Shown: positions 1-8,278, counted from the stretch's first letter. The stretch is DNA of 64,000 nucleotides from Pseudomonadota bacterium (GCA_023391095.1 JAEWBN010000005.1:62001-126000); one strand, 5' to 3'. Notes: generated by a model from the letters alone, not told the origin. Numbers and translations: made by a program.

Positions 1-626
1 CCATTTTCAGCTATTTCACCGTCGAAGTGTTCGACTTCTCCTCGTCCACGATTGGCCGCACCCTGGGCGCCTTCGGCATCGGCTTTGCCGTCAGCCAGGC
101 CCTGATCGCGGGCCCCCTTTCCAAGGGCATGGGCGAGCCGGCCGTGGGAATGATCGGGCTGGCCGCGGCCGCCATCGCCTTTGCCGGCATTGCCTTCTCG
201 GCCGATGTGTACCAGCTCTATCTCTTCATTGCCGTCGGCTGCATCAGCGGCCTGGCTCCACCGGCCATCAACGGCGTGCTGTCCCGCCAGGTGCCGGACA
301 ACAGCCAGGGCGAGTTGCAGGGCGCGGTGAATGCCGCAAGTTCCCTGGCGACCATCATCGGGCCGCTCGCCGCAACGCAGATTTTCTCCTACTACACGGC
401 CGCCCCATCCACCGGGCACTACTTCCCCGGCGCCCCCTTCGTCGCCTGCGCCGTTGCGGTTGTGATCGCGCTTATTGTGTTCGCCATCGCCGCCCTGCGC
501 TTTGACCTCGGCCGCCGTCCCAGCATTGCCGACCATCCGCACGCGCCCGAAGTGCCGCCGCCCGGCCAGGTCCGTGTTGCCCCGCTTGACGATGACAATG
601 ACCATTTCGATCCGCCCCGCCACTGA
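1..626 (+). CDS. Tet/TCR-type MFS drug exporter, 3' part
   Basis: This is the C-terminal part of a major facilitator exporter; the open frame already runs at the window edge (codons from base 3), so the start lies upstream. The visible ~208 residues hold about five hydrophobic segments. The stretch RQVPDNSQGELQGAVNAAS followed by an IIGPL motif resembles the second half of TetA-type proton/drug antiporters, where the 'GxLQG' loop and 'GP' helix are typical. The C-terminal tail is hydrophilic (Pro, Asp, His rich). Its last codons overlap the next gene. Tetracycline transport is not implied: many chromosomal members of this family have other or unknown substrates. Confidence 0.85.
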   Translation, partial: IFSYFTVEVFDFSSSTIGRTLGAFGIGFAVSQALIAGPLSKGMGEPAVGMIGLAAAAIAFAGIAFSADVYQLYLFIAVGCISGLAPPAINGVLSRQVPDNSQGELQGAVNAASSLATIIGPLAATQIFSYYTAAPSTGHYFPGAPFVACAVAVVIALIVFAIAALRFDLGRRPSIADHPHAPEVPPPGQVRVAPLDDDNDHFDPPRH

Positions 627-1089
627 AGCCGACTGGCCTGCCATCAAGGCCATTGTGGGACCCGTCCTCGCCGCGGGAGAAACCTACGCCGTCGACACCG
701 GTCTCGATGCGGAGGGGCTTCGCGCCTACTGGATGATGCCCGCGCACGAGGTTTTCGTCGCAGAGGTCGATGGCGCCGTCGTCGGCACCTATTACCTTAT
801 GGCCAACCAGCGCGGCGGTGGGGCCCATGTGGCCAATTGCGGCTACATGACAGCGCCCGAAGCCCGGGGAAAAGGCGTGGCCCGCGCCATGTGCCTTCAT
901 TCTCTGGAACGGGCAAAGGCCCGGGGCTTTCGCGCCATGCAGTTCAACCATGTGGTGTCGACCAATACTGGCGCCGTGGCGCTCTGGCAGAAGCTTGGCT
1001 TCGAAATCGTCGGCACCCTGCCAAAAGCCTTCCACCATCCGGTTCATGGCTATGTGGACAGCTACGTGATGTTTCAGGCCCTGGTCTGA
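592..1089 (+). CDS. GNAT family N-acetyltransferase
   Basis: A 165-residue acetyltransferase of the GNAT fold, transferring an acetyl group from acetyl-CoA to an unknown amine. It opens with the typical ISIRPATEADWPAI strand-helix. Motif A is present as APEARGKGVARAMC (acetyl-CoA pyrophosphate loop), followed by the 'STNTGAVALWQKLGFEIVGTLPKAF' type C-terminal region. The open frame extends upstream inside the exporter gene, but homology begins at the tandem ATGs at 592 and 598; 592 is chosen and either could be used. It overlaps the exporter by about 35 bases, suggesting co-transcription. The substrate cannot be read from the sequence. Confidence 0.85.
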   Translation: MTMTISIRPATEADWPAIKAIVGPVLAAGETYAVDTGLDAEGLRAYWMMPAHEVFVAEVDGAVVGTYYLMANQRGGGAHVANCGYMTAPEARGKGVARAMCLHSLERAKARGFRAMQFNHVVSTNTGAVALWQKLGFEIVGTLPKAFHHPVHGYVDSYVMFQALV

Positions 1090-1142
1090 GCAGCGTTTCG
1101 GCTTTTCCGGCGCCCGCAAGTCACTATGCCTGAGGTACGCAG

Positions 1143-1253
1143 CACCCCCACCTAACCTCCCCCTGATAGGGGGAGGAACCGATCCAGTTCGTAACGGCTT
1201 CGGTAAACACCTCTTCTCCTCCCCCTCCTTCAGGGGGAGGTCGGGTGGGGGTA
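1143..1253. repeat. Large intergenic inverted repeat with G-rich/C-rich arms
   Basis: The left arm (about 1143-1175) and right arm (about 1217-1253) are near-perfect reverse complements of each other, of the type CCCCCACCTAACCTCCCCCT. Each arm also contains its own small hairpin (CCTCCCC...GGGGAGG). A roughly 40-base spacer separates the arms. Elements with this kind of sequence are often seen dispersed between genes in alphaproteobacterial genomes, which suggests a mobile palindromic element rather than a simple terminator. No second copy was seen in this window. Confidence 0.75.
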
Positions 1254-1280
1254 ACCTTTCAAGTAAAGCGCATCGCCCAA

Positions 1281-1306
1281 ACAAAAAGCCCCGCCGAAGC
1301 GGGGCT
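1281..1306 (-). terminator. Rho-independent terminator of gnd
   Basis: Perfect 8-bp stem AGCCCCGC / GCGGGGCT with a four-base loop; read on the minus strand it is followed by a run of T (TTTTTGT). It lies 20 bases beyond the gnd stop codon. Confidence 0.85.
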
Positions 1307-1326
1307 CTTCAAACTCGCTTTTAGGC

Positions 1327-2745
1327 TTACTTGCCCAGCGTCGACGGCCAGGTGCCGTGCAGGTCGGACCCGCGGCCTTCGATCTCGAAGCCATGCGCGC
1401 CGAAGAAGTCGCGCTGGCCCTGCGTCAGGTTGGCCGTGCCCTGGGCCTGACGGTAGCTGTCGAAGTAGCTCAGCGAGGCGGAAAGGCAGATCATGGGGAA
1501 CTCGCCAACGGCGGCAGCCGCCACGACCTTGCGCAGGCTCGGATGGCTGTCCTTCATGATCTCCACGAAGTCGGGCACGACGAGCAGGTTGACGGCTTCG
1601 CCCTTGGCATAGGCCGACGACATCTGGTCGAGGAAACGCGAGCGGATGATGCAGCCGGCGCGCCAGATCTTGGCGATCGTCGCCAGCGGCAGCGACCAGC
1701 CGAACTCTTCCGAAGCCTTGGCGATCACGGCAAAGCCCTGGGCATAGGACACGATCTTGCCGGCGAGAAGAGCCTTTTCAAGGTCAGCCAGCGTCACATC
1801 GGTCTTGGCGCGGTTGGGCTTGCCATAAATGCCTTCGGCGGCAACGCGCTCGGCCTTGCGCGAAGAGAGCGAGCGGGCAGCCACGGCGCCTTCGATAGCG
1901 GTGGCCGGAACGCCCATCTGCTGGGCCACCACGGCGGACCACATGCCGGTGCCCTTCTGACCAGCCTTGTCGAGGATCAGGTCAACGAGAGGCTTGCCGG
2001 TTTCAGCATCGACAGCCTCCAGAACGTGACCGGTGATTTCGATCAGGTAGGAATTGAGCGGACCCTTGTTCCACTCCTTGAACACTGCGGCGCATTCCTT
2101 GGCGGACATGCCCAGGCCATCGCGCATCACGCCATAAATTTCGGCGATCATCTGCATGTCGCCATATTCGATCCCGTTGTGGATCATCTTGACGAAGTGG
2201 CCGGCGCCGCCTTCGCCCAGATAGGCGCAGCAGCTTTCGCCGTTGAACTGGGCCGCAATGGCGGTCAGTACCGCTTCGGCATTGTGCCACTGTTCCTTGG
2301 AGCCGCCGACCATGATGGACGGACCATGACGGGCGCCCTCTTCGCCACCGGAAACGCCGACTCCGAGATAGCCGATATTCTTGGGCTTGAGATAGTCGAA
2401 GCGCCGCTGCGTGTCGGTATAAAGCGAGTTGCCGCATTCGATGATGGCATCGCCCGGCTCAAGATGGGGCAGCAGCTGCTCGATCATGTCGTCAACCGGC
2501 TGGCCGGCCTTGACCATGATGATGATCGAGCGGGGCGCCTTCACCGTCTGGACGAAATCGGCCAGGTCGTATTTGGGAATCGTATTGCCTTCGAGGCCCT
2601 GCGCCTTGGCTTCGGCGACAAATTCGTCAATGCGGCCAGCCGAGCGGTTGTGAACGGCAACGGTATAGCCTTTTTCGGCAATGTTGAGCGCGAGATTGGA
2701 ACCCATCACCGCAAGGCCGATCAGGCCAATATCCGCAGTCGACAT
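1327..2745 (-). CDS. gnd: 6-phosphogluconate dehydrogenase (NADP+, decarboxylating)
   Basis: Oxidises and decarboxylates 6-phosphogluconate to ribulose 5-phosphate, making NADPH, in the oxidative pentose phosphate pathway. The 472-residue length matches the long (type I) family. The N-terminus has the Rossmann motif GLAVMGSNLALNIAEKGY followed by NRS, the NADP-phosphate-binding turn. The substrate region GVSGGEEGARHGPSIMVGG and the C-terminal ILDKAGQKGTGMW signature are both present. The ATG at 2745 (MSTADIGLIG) is chosen because the longer frame upstream has no family sequence. It is divergent from the gluconate dehydrogenase/gluconokinase pair, whose product (6-phosphogluconate) is its substrate. 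Confidence 0.97.
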   Translation of the reverse strand: MSTADIGLIGLAVMGSNLALNIAEKGYTVAVHNRSAGRIDEFVAEAKAQGLEGNTIPKYDLADFVQTVKAPRSIIIMVKAGQPVDDMIEQLLPHLEPGDAIIECGNSLYTDTQRRFDYLKPKNIGYLGVGVSGGEEGARHGPSIMVGGSKEQWHNAEAVLTAIAAQFNGESCCAYLGEGGAGHFVKMIHNGIEYGDMQMIAEIYGVMRDGLGMSAKECAAVFKEWNKGPLNSYLIEITGHVLEAVDAETGKPLVDLILDKAGQKGTGMWSAVVAQQMGVPATAIEGAVAARSLSSRKAERVAAEGIYGKPNRAKTDVTLADLEKALLAGKIVSYAQGFAVIAKASEEFGWSLPLATIAKIWRAGCIIRSRFLDQMSSAYAKGEAVNLLVVPDFVEIMKDSHPSLRKVVAAAAVGEFPMICLSASLSYFDSYRQAQGTANLTQGQRDFFGAHGFEIEGRGSDLHGTWPSTLGK

Positions 2746-2948
2746 CCACAAAGTCCTTCCCAGATCGTCATGACACGCACGCGAGCTTGGCGCGCGGGCG
2801 GAAATGATCACAATATGCCGCATGAAGGAAGGGCGGAATGGACAAAATTCGGTCACGTCCAGGCCTTGTATGGCAGTTTCTGCCTGTCCTTGCCTCGATC
2901 CGCAGACCAGATTACCAAGCGACCAGGGATGGGCCTGTGGAGGAGCGA

Positions 2949-3722
2949 ATGACAACCAAACAATCGCCATTCGATCTGACCGGCAGGCGTGCCCTCGTCA
3001 CCGGGTCGAGCCGGGGCCTCGGCCTCGCCATGGCCCGCGCCCTGGCCCAAGCAGGCGCATCGGTCGTGCTCAACGCGCGCGACAGTGTGGCCCTTGGATC
3101 CGCCGCTGCCGACCTCGCCGCAGAAGGCCATGGGGTGCGCGCGGTCGCTTTTGACGTCACCAGCCGCGACAGTGTCGGAGACGCCATTGCCCATATCGAG
3201 GACGAAATCGGCCCCATCGATGTTCTCGTCAACAACGCCGGCATGCAGTTCCGCTCCGCCCTCGAAGCCTTTCCGCCCGAGAAGTTCGATCAGGTGATCC
3301 AGACCAATGTGACCTCGGTCTTCAATGTCTCCCAGCTCGTTGCCCGCCACATGATTGCGCGCGGACGTGGTAGGATCATCAATATCTGCTCGCTGATGTC
3401 GACACTGGCCCGCCCATCCATTGCGCCCTACGCGGCATCCAAGGCGGCGGTGGCAAACCTCACGCGCGGCATGGCCGTGGACTGGGCCCGACACGGGCTC
3501 AACGTCAACGGCATTGCGCCCGGCTATTTCGCCACCGAGCTCAACGCGGCTCTCACCGCTGACGACAAGTTCAATGCCTGGATCGAGACCCGCACGCCCA
3601 TGGGCCGCTGGGGACAACCCGAAGAACTGGGCGGCGCTGCCGTCTTCCTGGCCTCCGAGGCCTCACGCTTTGTCAATGGACACATCCTCTATGTCGACGG
3701 CGCCTTCACAGCCACAGTTTGA
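2949..3722 (+). CDS. idnO: Gluconate 5-dehydrogenase-like SDR oxidoreductase
   Basis: A 257-residue classical short-chain dehydrogenase. The cofactor motif TGSSRGLG, the NNAG motif and the catalytic Ser/Tyr/Lys (the Ser in the ICSLMST stretch, YAASK) are all visible. The closest remembered family is gluconate 5-dehydrogenase (IdnO/Ga5DH), which interconverts 5-ketogluconate and gluconate. The overlapping gluconokinase gene downstream supports this. A strong ribosome site (GGAGG) precedes the ATG at 2949; the open frame upstream is not used. SDR substrates are hard to tell from sequence alone, so the exact sugar acid is an inference. Confidence 0.8.
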   Translation: MTTKQSPFDLTGRRALVTGSSRGLGLAMARALAQAGASVVLNARDSVALGSAAADLAAEGHGVRAVAFDVTSRDSVGDAIAHIEDEIGPIDVLVNNAGMQFRSALEAFPPEKFDQVIQTNVTSVFNVSQLVARHMIARGRGRIINICSLMSTLARPSIAPYAASKAAVANLTRGMAVDWARHGLNVNGIAPGYFATELNAALTADDKFNAWIETRTPMGRWGQPEELGGAAVFLASEASRFVNGHILYVDGAFTATV

Positions 3723-4254
3723 GCCTGCCCGCATCATCATCGTCATGGGCGTTTCGTCGTCCGGAAAGTCCACCGTGGGCGCCGCCCTTGGCCGGGCGCT
3801 GCATGCGCCGTTCCTGGATGGCGACAAGTATCACCCCGAGGCCAATGTCGAGAAAATGCGCAACGGCATCCCGCTGACCGACGAGGACCGCTGGCCCTGG
3901 CTCGAAGCGCTCAGCGCTGCCCTCGTCGAGGCGGCGGGCAGGAAGAATGTCGCGGTCGGCGCCTGCTCGGCACTGCGCAAGGCCTACCGCGATTTCATCA
4001 CCGAGAAGGCCGGCGAGCCCGTACTCTTCGTCTATCTCGATGGCAGCCGGGAGATCATTGCCGAGCGGATGGCCAAGCGCAGCCACGAATACATGCCAAC
4101 GAGCCTGCTCGACAGCCAGTTCGCGACACTCGAAGTGCCGGACCCGGCCACCGAAAATGTCATGAAAGTGCCGGTCACCGATCCGGTCAATCGCATCGTC
4201 ACAACGGTGACCGCCGCCCTGCCTCAGCACAAGAGCTTCAAGCGCTGGCAGTAA
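3691..4254 (+). CDS. gntK: Gluconokinase
   Basis: Phosphorylates D-gluconate to 6-phosphogluconate with ATP. The 187-residue protein has the P-loop GVSSSGKST, then FLDGDKYHPEANVEKM and a CSALRKAYRD segment, all typical of GntK. The ATG at 3691 is chosen because the beta-strand before the P-loop (ARIIIVMGV) is needed and an in-frame ATG inside that strand (3745) would remove it. The gene therefore overlaps the dehydrogenase by 32 bases, suggesting translational coupling. With the dehydrogenase and the divergent gnd it forms a route from ketogluconate into the pentose phosphate pathway. Confidence 0.93.
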   Translation: MSTAPSQPQFEPARIIIVMGVSSSGKSTVGAALGRALHAPFLDGDKYHPEANVEKMRNGIPLTDEDRWPWLEALSAALVEAAGRKNVAVGACSALRKAYRDFITEKAGEPVLFVYLDGSREIIAERMAKRSHEYMPTSLLDSQFATLEVPDPATENVMKVPVTDPVNRIVTTVTAALPQHKSFKRWQ

Positions 4255-4275
4255 GCGACGCCGATGCCTCCAAGT

Positions 4276-4308
4276 CCGAATGCGTCGGCGCAAGGCAGAC
4301 GCATTCGG
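4276..4308. terminator. Candidate bidirectional terminator between gntK and a convergent SDR
   Basis: A perfect 10-bp inverted repeat CCGAATGCGT / ACGCATTCGG with a 13-base loop, located between two convergent genes. It has only a short A/T tract (CAAAAATG) on one side, so termination strength is uncertain. Confidence 0.5.
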
Positions 4309-4323
4309 CAAAAATGCCGCCTG

Positions 4324-5076
4324 CTACTGCGCAGTGAACCCGCCATCAACCAGATGGTAAGAGCCCGTGATGTTGCCAGCAGCGTCGGACAAGAGGAACA
4401 GCGTCAGCGCAGCAACCTCATCCGATGTCCCCAGCCGCCCCAGCGGATGAAGCGCGGTCAGCCCGTCATGGGCTTCCTTGTTCATGCCCTGCAGCAGCGG
4501 CGTCTCGATAAAGCCGGGTCCGACAGCGGTGACGCGAATGCCCTTTTTGGCATAGTCGAGAGCCGCCGACTTCGTCATGCCGACCACGCCGTGCTTGGCC
4601 GCTACATAGGCCGGCGCATTGGGGAAGGCCACCGACCCCAAAATGGAAGCCATGTTGACGATGGCGCCACCACCGGTCTTCAGCATGGCGGCGATCTCGT
4701 ATTTCATCGAATAGAAGACCGAGTGCAGATTGACGTCGATGACCTTGTGCCAATCGTCGAAACTGTAGTCGCCCAGCGGTGCGGCCGCCCCGCCAATGCC
4801 GGCATTGTTGACCGCCAGGTCGAGCCTGCCAAAGGTATCGACGGCAAATTGCACCGCCTCCTCTACCCGGTCGTTTTGCGACACGTCCACGCTGAAGGCA
4901 GCCGCCTCGCCGCCGGATGACGTGATGGTGTCGACCAGCTTCTGCGCAGCGTCGAGCTTGAGATCGGCGACGACGACCCTGGCGCCCCGCCCGGCGAGCT
5001 GCGTCGCCACCGCAGCACCGATGCCGGATGCCGCGCCCGTCACAAAGGCGACCTTGCCTGCGAAATCCTTATCCAT
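4324..5076 (-). CDS. SDR family oxidoreductase, substrate unknown
   Basis: A 250-residue short-chain dehydrogenase with TGAASGIG (cofactor), an ADLKLDA stretch whose Asp suggests NAD(H) preference, NNAG, and a YVAAK active-site tetrad (catalytic Tyr/Lys). It ends VDGGFTAQ, as is usual for the 3-oxoacyl-reductase/glucose-dehydrogenase-like group. The ATG at 5076 follows a strong AAGGAGG ribosome site, so the longer upstream frame is rejected. It converges on gntK. The substrate could be a sugar, an alcohol or a ketoacid; no neighbour fixes it. Confidence 0.85.
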   Translation of the reverse strand: MDKDFAGKVAFVTGAASGIGAAVATQLAGRGARVVVADLKLDAAQKLVDTITSSGGEAAAFSVDVSQNDRVEEAVQFAVDTFGRLDLAVNNAGIGGAAAPLGDYSFDDWHKVIDVNLHSVFYSMKYEIAAMLKTGGGAIVNMASILGSVAFPNAPAYVAAKHGVVGMTKSAALDYAKKGIRVTAVGPGFIETPLLQGMNKEAHDGLTALHPLGRLGTSDEVAALTLFLLSDAAGNITGSYHLVDGGFTAQ

Positions 5077-5176
5077 GGGAAACCTCCTTCGGTTATGCCC
5101 CAAGGCTAGGCTCCGTCAGCGGGGCCCGCCATGATCAAGGTCAAACCGCGAGCAGACTCATCCGTTCCCCAAACGC

Positions 5177-5668
5177 CTACGCAACGTCCGGCTCAATCGC
5201 CGGCACACCAGGATTGCGCGACAGGCTCGCATTGGCATAGCGGTCGTCGTGGCTGACTTCGGCGCCGGCCCAATCGGGCAATGTCACCGCCTGCCCTGCT
5301 CGCTCCAGCTCTACTTCGGCCATAACCAAGCCGGCATGAGCCCCTTCGAACACATCGACCTCCCAGACCAGACCGGCGAAAGGCACGATATGCCGCCGCT
5401 TCTCCACCACTTCCGGCCGCGCCATCTCGAGCAGTGCCTGACCGTCAGCCAGGGGAATTTCATATTCGAATTCCGCACGCGATAGGCCGCTGGTGGGGCC
5501 CTTGAGGGTGAGGAAAGCGCGCTGGTCATCCACGATGCGGATGCGCACGGTAGCCTTGGCATTGGTGGAGAGATACCCCTGCCGCATGGCGGCGACGCTC
5601 TCGACGCCGCTCCGCCAGTCATCGCCGCGCACCAGAAACTTGCGTTCGATCTCGATCCCCATGCTCAT
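5177..5668 (-). CDS. CYTH domain phosphohydrolase-like protein
   Basis: A 163-residue single CYTH domain. The signature EIERKFLV opens the protein, with further charged tunnel motifs TVRIRIVDD, EFEYEIP and EVDVFEG. Bacterial stand-alone CYTH proteins are typically inorganic triphosphatases or related triphosphate hydrolases that use Mg2+ in a beta-barrel tunnel. The first ATG (5668) sits 6 bases upstream of a second in-frame ATG (5662); either is possible. The true substrate cannot be fixed from sequence. The next gene on the same strand lies downstream across a non-coding gap, so it is probably a single-gene unit. Confidence 0.88.
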   Translation of the reverse strand: MSMGIEIERKFLVRGDDWRSGVESVAAMRQGYLSTNAKATVRIRIVDDQRAFLTLKGPTSGLSRAEFEYEIPLADGQALLEMARPEVVEKRRHIVPFAGLVWEVDVFEGAHAGLVMAEVELERAGQAVTLPDWAGAEVSHDDRYANASLSRNPGVPAIEPDVA

Positions 5669-5724
5669 CCCCTGCCGTTTTGGCGGACCATACTGCGTGG
5701 GGCTGAACGCAACCAGTGCGGCAA

Positions 5725-5755
5725 AAGGAAAGGGCCCCTTTCAGGGCCCCTGAGC
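5725..5755 (-). terminator. Probable terminator of the CsbD gene
   Basis: Two GGGGCCC-type blocks around a short loop, followed on the minus strand by TTTTCCTTTT, immediately downstream of the CsbD stop codon. The GC core is itself palindromic, so the exact pairing is ambiguous. Confidence 0.65.
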
Positions 5756-5759
5756 ATCC

Positions 5760-5942
5760 TTAGTTCTTCAGCGCTTTGCTGGCCTTGTCCTTGAGCTCGC
5801 CGGCTTTCGCCTGAAGCTTGCCCTCGGCCTTGTCCATCTTGCCTTCGGCCTGCAACTTGGAGTTGCCGGTGAGACCACCGACGGCGTCCTTGACTGCACC
5901 CTTGGCCTGCTTGCCGGCGCCTTTGACTTCATCCTTGTGCAT
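5760..5942 (-). CDS. CsbD family stress-response protein
   Basis: A 60-residue, highly charged, Lys/Ala/Gly-rich protein with the CsbD pattern: a KDEVKGAGKQAKGAVKDAVG start, then GKMDKAEGKLQAKAGELKDK. These small proteins are commonly induced in general or osmotic stress in bacteria; the biochemical role is unknown. It carries no signal peptide. A ribosome site (GAAAGGAGA) lies just upstream of the ATG. It stands alone between a CYTH gene and divergent rluA and has its own terminator. Confidence 0.88.
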   Translation of the reverse strand: MHKDEVKGAGKQAKGAVKDAVGGLTGNSKLQAEGKMDKAEGKLQAKAGELKDKASKALKN

Positions 5943-6072
5943 GATGGTCTCCTTTCAAGAAACTTGCCCGATTAACCCCGATCAAGCCCGAACCGTTCCG
6001 TTCCTGCCGATCACATCGCCGTGGCACGACACCGCGCTTGGTCAAACCGCACCGTGTCTGCTAGATGGCGCT

Positions 6073-6744
6073 ATGCCCGGACCCATGCCCACGCTCGTCG
6101 ATTATTTCCCGCCCACCGACCCCTATCTCAACGTCATCCATGTCGATGACGACATTCTGGTCGTGGACAAGCAGTCGGGCCTGCTCAGCGTGCCCGGCAA
6201 GGACCCCAGCCTCTGGGATTGCATCGAATATCGCGCGCGCCAGACCTACCCCACCGCGGGCATGTGCCATCGCCTCGACAAGGACACATCGGGCGTATTG
6301 GTCCTCGCACTCAACAAGAAGGCGCATGGTTTCATCGGCAGCCAGTTCGAGCACCGCAAGACCACCAAGCACTATGTGGCCCGCGTCTCCGGCATCATCG
6401 CGGAGGATGAAGGCCTGATCGACCTGCCGCTGGCGACGGATTGGGAAAACAAGCCCCGTCAGCGGGTCGACCATGACAATGGCCGCCCAGCACAGACCCA
6501 GTGGCAGGTGATCGAGCGCGAACAAAACGCCACCCGCGTCAAGCTCGTGCCACTCACCGGCCGCACCCATCAGCTCAGGGTTCACATGAAGGCCATCGGT
6601 CATGTGATTCTGGGAGATGCGTTTTATGCCGGCGAAGCCGACCTCAAGGCCGCCGACAGGCTGCAACTGCACGCCGCCGAACTGGGCTTCACCCACCCGA
6701 CGACGCAGGAATTCATGACCTTCCGGGCGCCCGTCCCGTTCTGA
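6073..6744 (+). CDS. rluA: RluA-type dual-specificity RNA pseudouridine synthase
   Basis: Isomerises uridine to pseudouridine in 23S rRNA (position 746 in E. coli) and in some tRNAs (position 32). The 223-residue length and layout match E. coli RluA rather than RluC/RluD, since there is no S4 domain. The catalytic motif HRLDKDTSG carries the active-site Asp; VPLTGRTHQLRVHM and GHVILGDAFY are further family blocks. The ATG at 6073 (MPGPMPTLVDYF) is preferred to a long upstream extension with no homology; an in-frame ATG at 6085 is an alternative. Confidence 0.92.
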   Translation: MPGPMPTLVDYFPPTDPYLNVIHVDDDILVVDKQSGLLSVPGKDPSLWDCIEYRARQTYPTAGMCHRLDKDTSGVLVLALNKKAHGFIGSQFEHRKTTKHYVARVSGIIAEDEGLIDLPLATDWENKPRQRVDHDNGRPAQTQWQVIEREQNATRVKLVPLTGRTHQLRVHMKAIGHVILGDAFYAGEADLKAADRLQLHAAELGFTHPTTQEFMTFRAPVPF

Positions 6745-6750
6745 CCGCCG

Positions 6751-7038
6751 TCAATCCGCCTCGCCGATATACCCAACCTCGATGCGCTGGAAGAGAACGC
6801 CTTCCTTCATCGTATCGAGCCAGCGGCGGAATTCGGCCACGTCGGCAAATCCGGCGCGCCGCGCCTCGGCGTCCGTGACCGCGTCTGGGCTCATATCCGT
6901 CACCGACTTGATGGCGAGCAGGCCAACCTTGGTCTTGAGCGTGCCGCCGGCCTTGACGGTTGGCCGGTTCCAGCGCCGGAAAACCAGGTCCACCTTCCCG
7001 GCCTTGATGTCTTCGAGCAGGTCGCGTTTGAGCAGCAT
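6751..7038 (-). CDS. Small ASCH/PUA-like domain protein
   Basis: A 95-residue protein beginning MLLKRDLLEDIKAGK with an LVFRRWNRPTVKAGG core and a GLLAIKSV strand, similar to the RNA-binding ASCH/PUA-like fold. ASCH proteins often bind RNA or modified nucleosides, but no catalytic function can be assigned here. Its ATG overlaps the stop codon of the upstream RidA gene (ATGA at 7038), so the two are very likely translated as a pair. It converges on rluA with a 6-base gap. Confidence 0.65.
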   Translation of the reverse strand: MLLKRDLLEDIKAGKVDLVFRRWNRPTVKAGGTLKTKVGLLAIKSVTDMSPDAVTDAEARRAGFADVAEFRRWLDTMKEGVLFQRIEVGYIGEAD

Positions 7039-7418
7039 CAGTCCAGCACCGCCGTAGCCGTAATTTCGATCCGCAGGCCCTTGGCCAGCAATTCCTTGAC
7101 CACGACCGTGGCGCGAACCGGATAAGGCTCTGCGGTAAAATACTGCCGATAGACCGCATTCATCCCGGCGGAGTCGGCGGTGTCGACCAGGAAGATCTGC
7201 ACCATGACCAGATTGGCCAGCGTCCCGCCCGCGGCCTTTATGGAGATTTCCAGATTCTGGATGCAGCGGTGTGCCTGCGCCTCGATCCCGCCGTCGACGA
7301 TCTCGCCGGTGGCCGGGTCCTCGGCAATGGCCACAAGCCACACATGCTTTCCCGCCCGCACCGCATCACTGATGGGCGCTGAAGACGGCGCAATGCCGGT
7401 TTCGATACGTTCGATCAT
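7038..7418 (-). CDS. RidA/YjgF/YER057c family protein
   Basis: A 126-residue RidA-like protein. RidA proteins are trimers that hydrolyse reactive enamines/imines made by PLP enzymes, protecting the cell. The start MIERIETGIAPSSAPISDAV and the late segment YPVRATVVVKELL...RIEITATAVLD fit the family fold. The Arg in YPVRAT is at the usual substrate-binding position. The start is supported by a GGAGG ribosome site 4-8 bases upstream. It is coupled to the ASCH-like gene. As a divergent subfamily member its exact substrate is unknown. Confidence 0.88.
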   Translation of the reverse strand: MIERIETGIAPSSAPISDAVRAGKHVWLVAIAEDPATGEIVDGGIEAQAHRCIQNLEISIKAAGGTLANLVMVQIFLVDTADSAGMNAVYRQYFTAEPYPVRATVVVKELLAKGLRIEITATAVLD

Positions 7419-7495
7419 CTGACCTCCGGGGAAGAATCGTCAGGGCACAATTGTCATGGGCCAAGCCTTGTGACAAACACGGCCATCCGAGCCAA

Positions 7496-7580
7496 GCGGG
7501 CGTGGTGGAATTGGTAGACACAAGGGACTTAAAATCCCTCGGCGCTAGCCTTGCGGGTTCGATTCCCGCCGCCCGCACCA
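7496..7580 (+). tRNA. tRNA-Leu(TAA)
   Basis: A complete 85-base class II tRNA with a perfect acceptor stem GCGGGCG / CGCCCGC, discriminator A and an encoded CCA end. The anticodon stem AGGGA/TCCCT frames the loop CTTAAAA with anticodon TAA at 7530-7532. A variable arm and the T loop GTTCGATTC are present. It decodes UUA and possibly UUG. Confidence 0.97.
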
Positions 7581-7672
7581 CCGCCCGATTCTCCGACTTG
7601 CGTCCGCCCATGCCGGGTCTAGAGTGTCCTTCAGCAGCGCCACGAGGCTGCTGCAGCGCAGGGAGGACAATC

Positions 7673-8251
7673 GTGTATATCACCACCGTCGAACCCGAAC
7701 ACGCCACCGGCGAAATCGCCGACATCTATGCCGGCGAGATCCGGTCCATGGGCCGCGTCATGCAGGCCACCCAGTGCTGGACGGCTCGCCCCAATATGCT
7801 GGTGCCCGTCGAGCATCTCCTTCACCAGATGCGCGACAACTTCTCGCTCGGTCTCGTCAATTTCCGGCTGATCACCCTGATCGCCGCCAAGCACGTGCCC
7901 TCGAGCTATTGCACGCATGTCTATTTCAAGGCGCTCTCGTCCGCGCTGGGGCGCGAACAGGTCCTGGCCATCCATCGCGACTTCCGCAATGCCGGGCTGA
8001 GTGCACAGCAGGTAGCGATGCTGGCCTATGTCGAGCAGATCGCGCAGGACGCTTCGCAAATCGGGCAGGCCGATATCGACGCCCTGCGCGCGGTAGGCTT
8101 TTCCGACCTCAACATCGCCGACATCGCGCTGGCGGCGTCCTTCCGGACCTTCCTCAGCCGTTATTTCGACGCGGTGGGCGCAACCGTCGAGCCCGACTTC
8201 CTGGACGCCGATCCAGAAATCCGGGCCGAACTGTCCGTCGGGAAAGCCTGA
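7673..8251 (+). CDS. Carboxymuconolactone decarboxylase/AhpD-like protein with one missing cysteine
   Basis: A 192-residue all-helical protein resembling the carboxymuconolactone-decarboxylase/AhpD family (peroxidase-related subgroup). The usual redox CxxC is replaced: residues 77-80 read SSYC, followed by TH, so only the second Cys remains. The GTG at 7673 is used, with a strong GGGAGG ribosome site just before it. The gene lies directly after tRNA-Leu and convergent to gpt. Whether it keeps peroxidase activity is unclear; it may be a non-redox family member. Confidence 0.75.
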   Translation: MYITTVEPEHATGEIADIYAGEIRSMGRVMQATQCWTARPNMLVPVEHLLHQMRDNFSLGLVNFRLITLIAAKHVPSSYCTHVYFKALSSALGREQVLAIHRDFRNAGLSAQQVAMLAYVEQIAQDASQIGQADIDALRAVGFSDLNIADIALAASFRTFLSRYFDAVGATVEPDFLDADPEIRAELSVGKA

Positions 8252-8278
8252 GAGCAAAACCCGGTCGGGGATGCGTGC

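Noticed and set aside
1357..2952. Long open frame antisense to gnd
   Set aside because: Shadow of gnd; no family features and no ribosome site.
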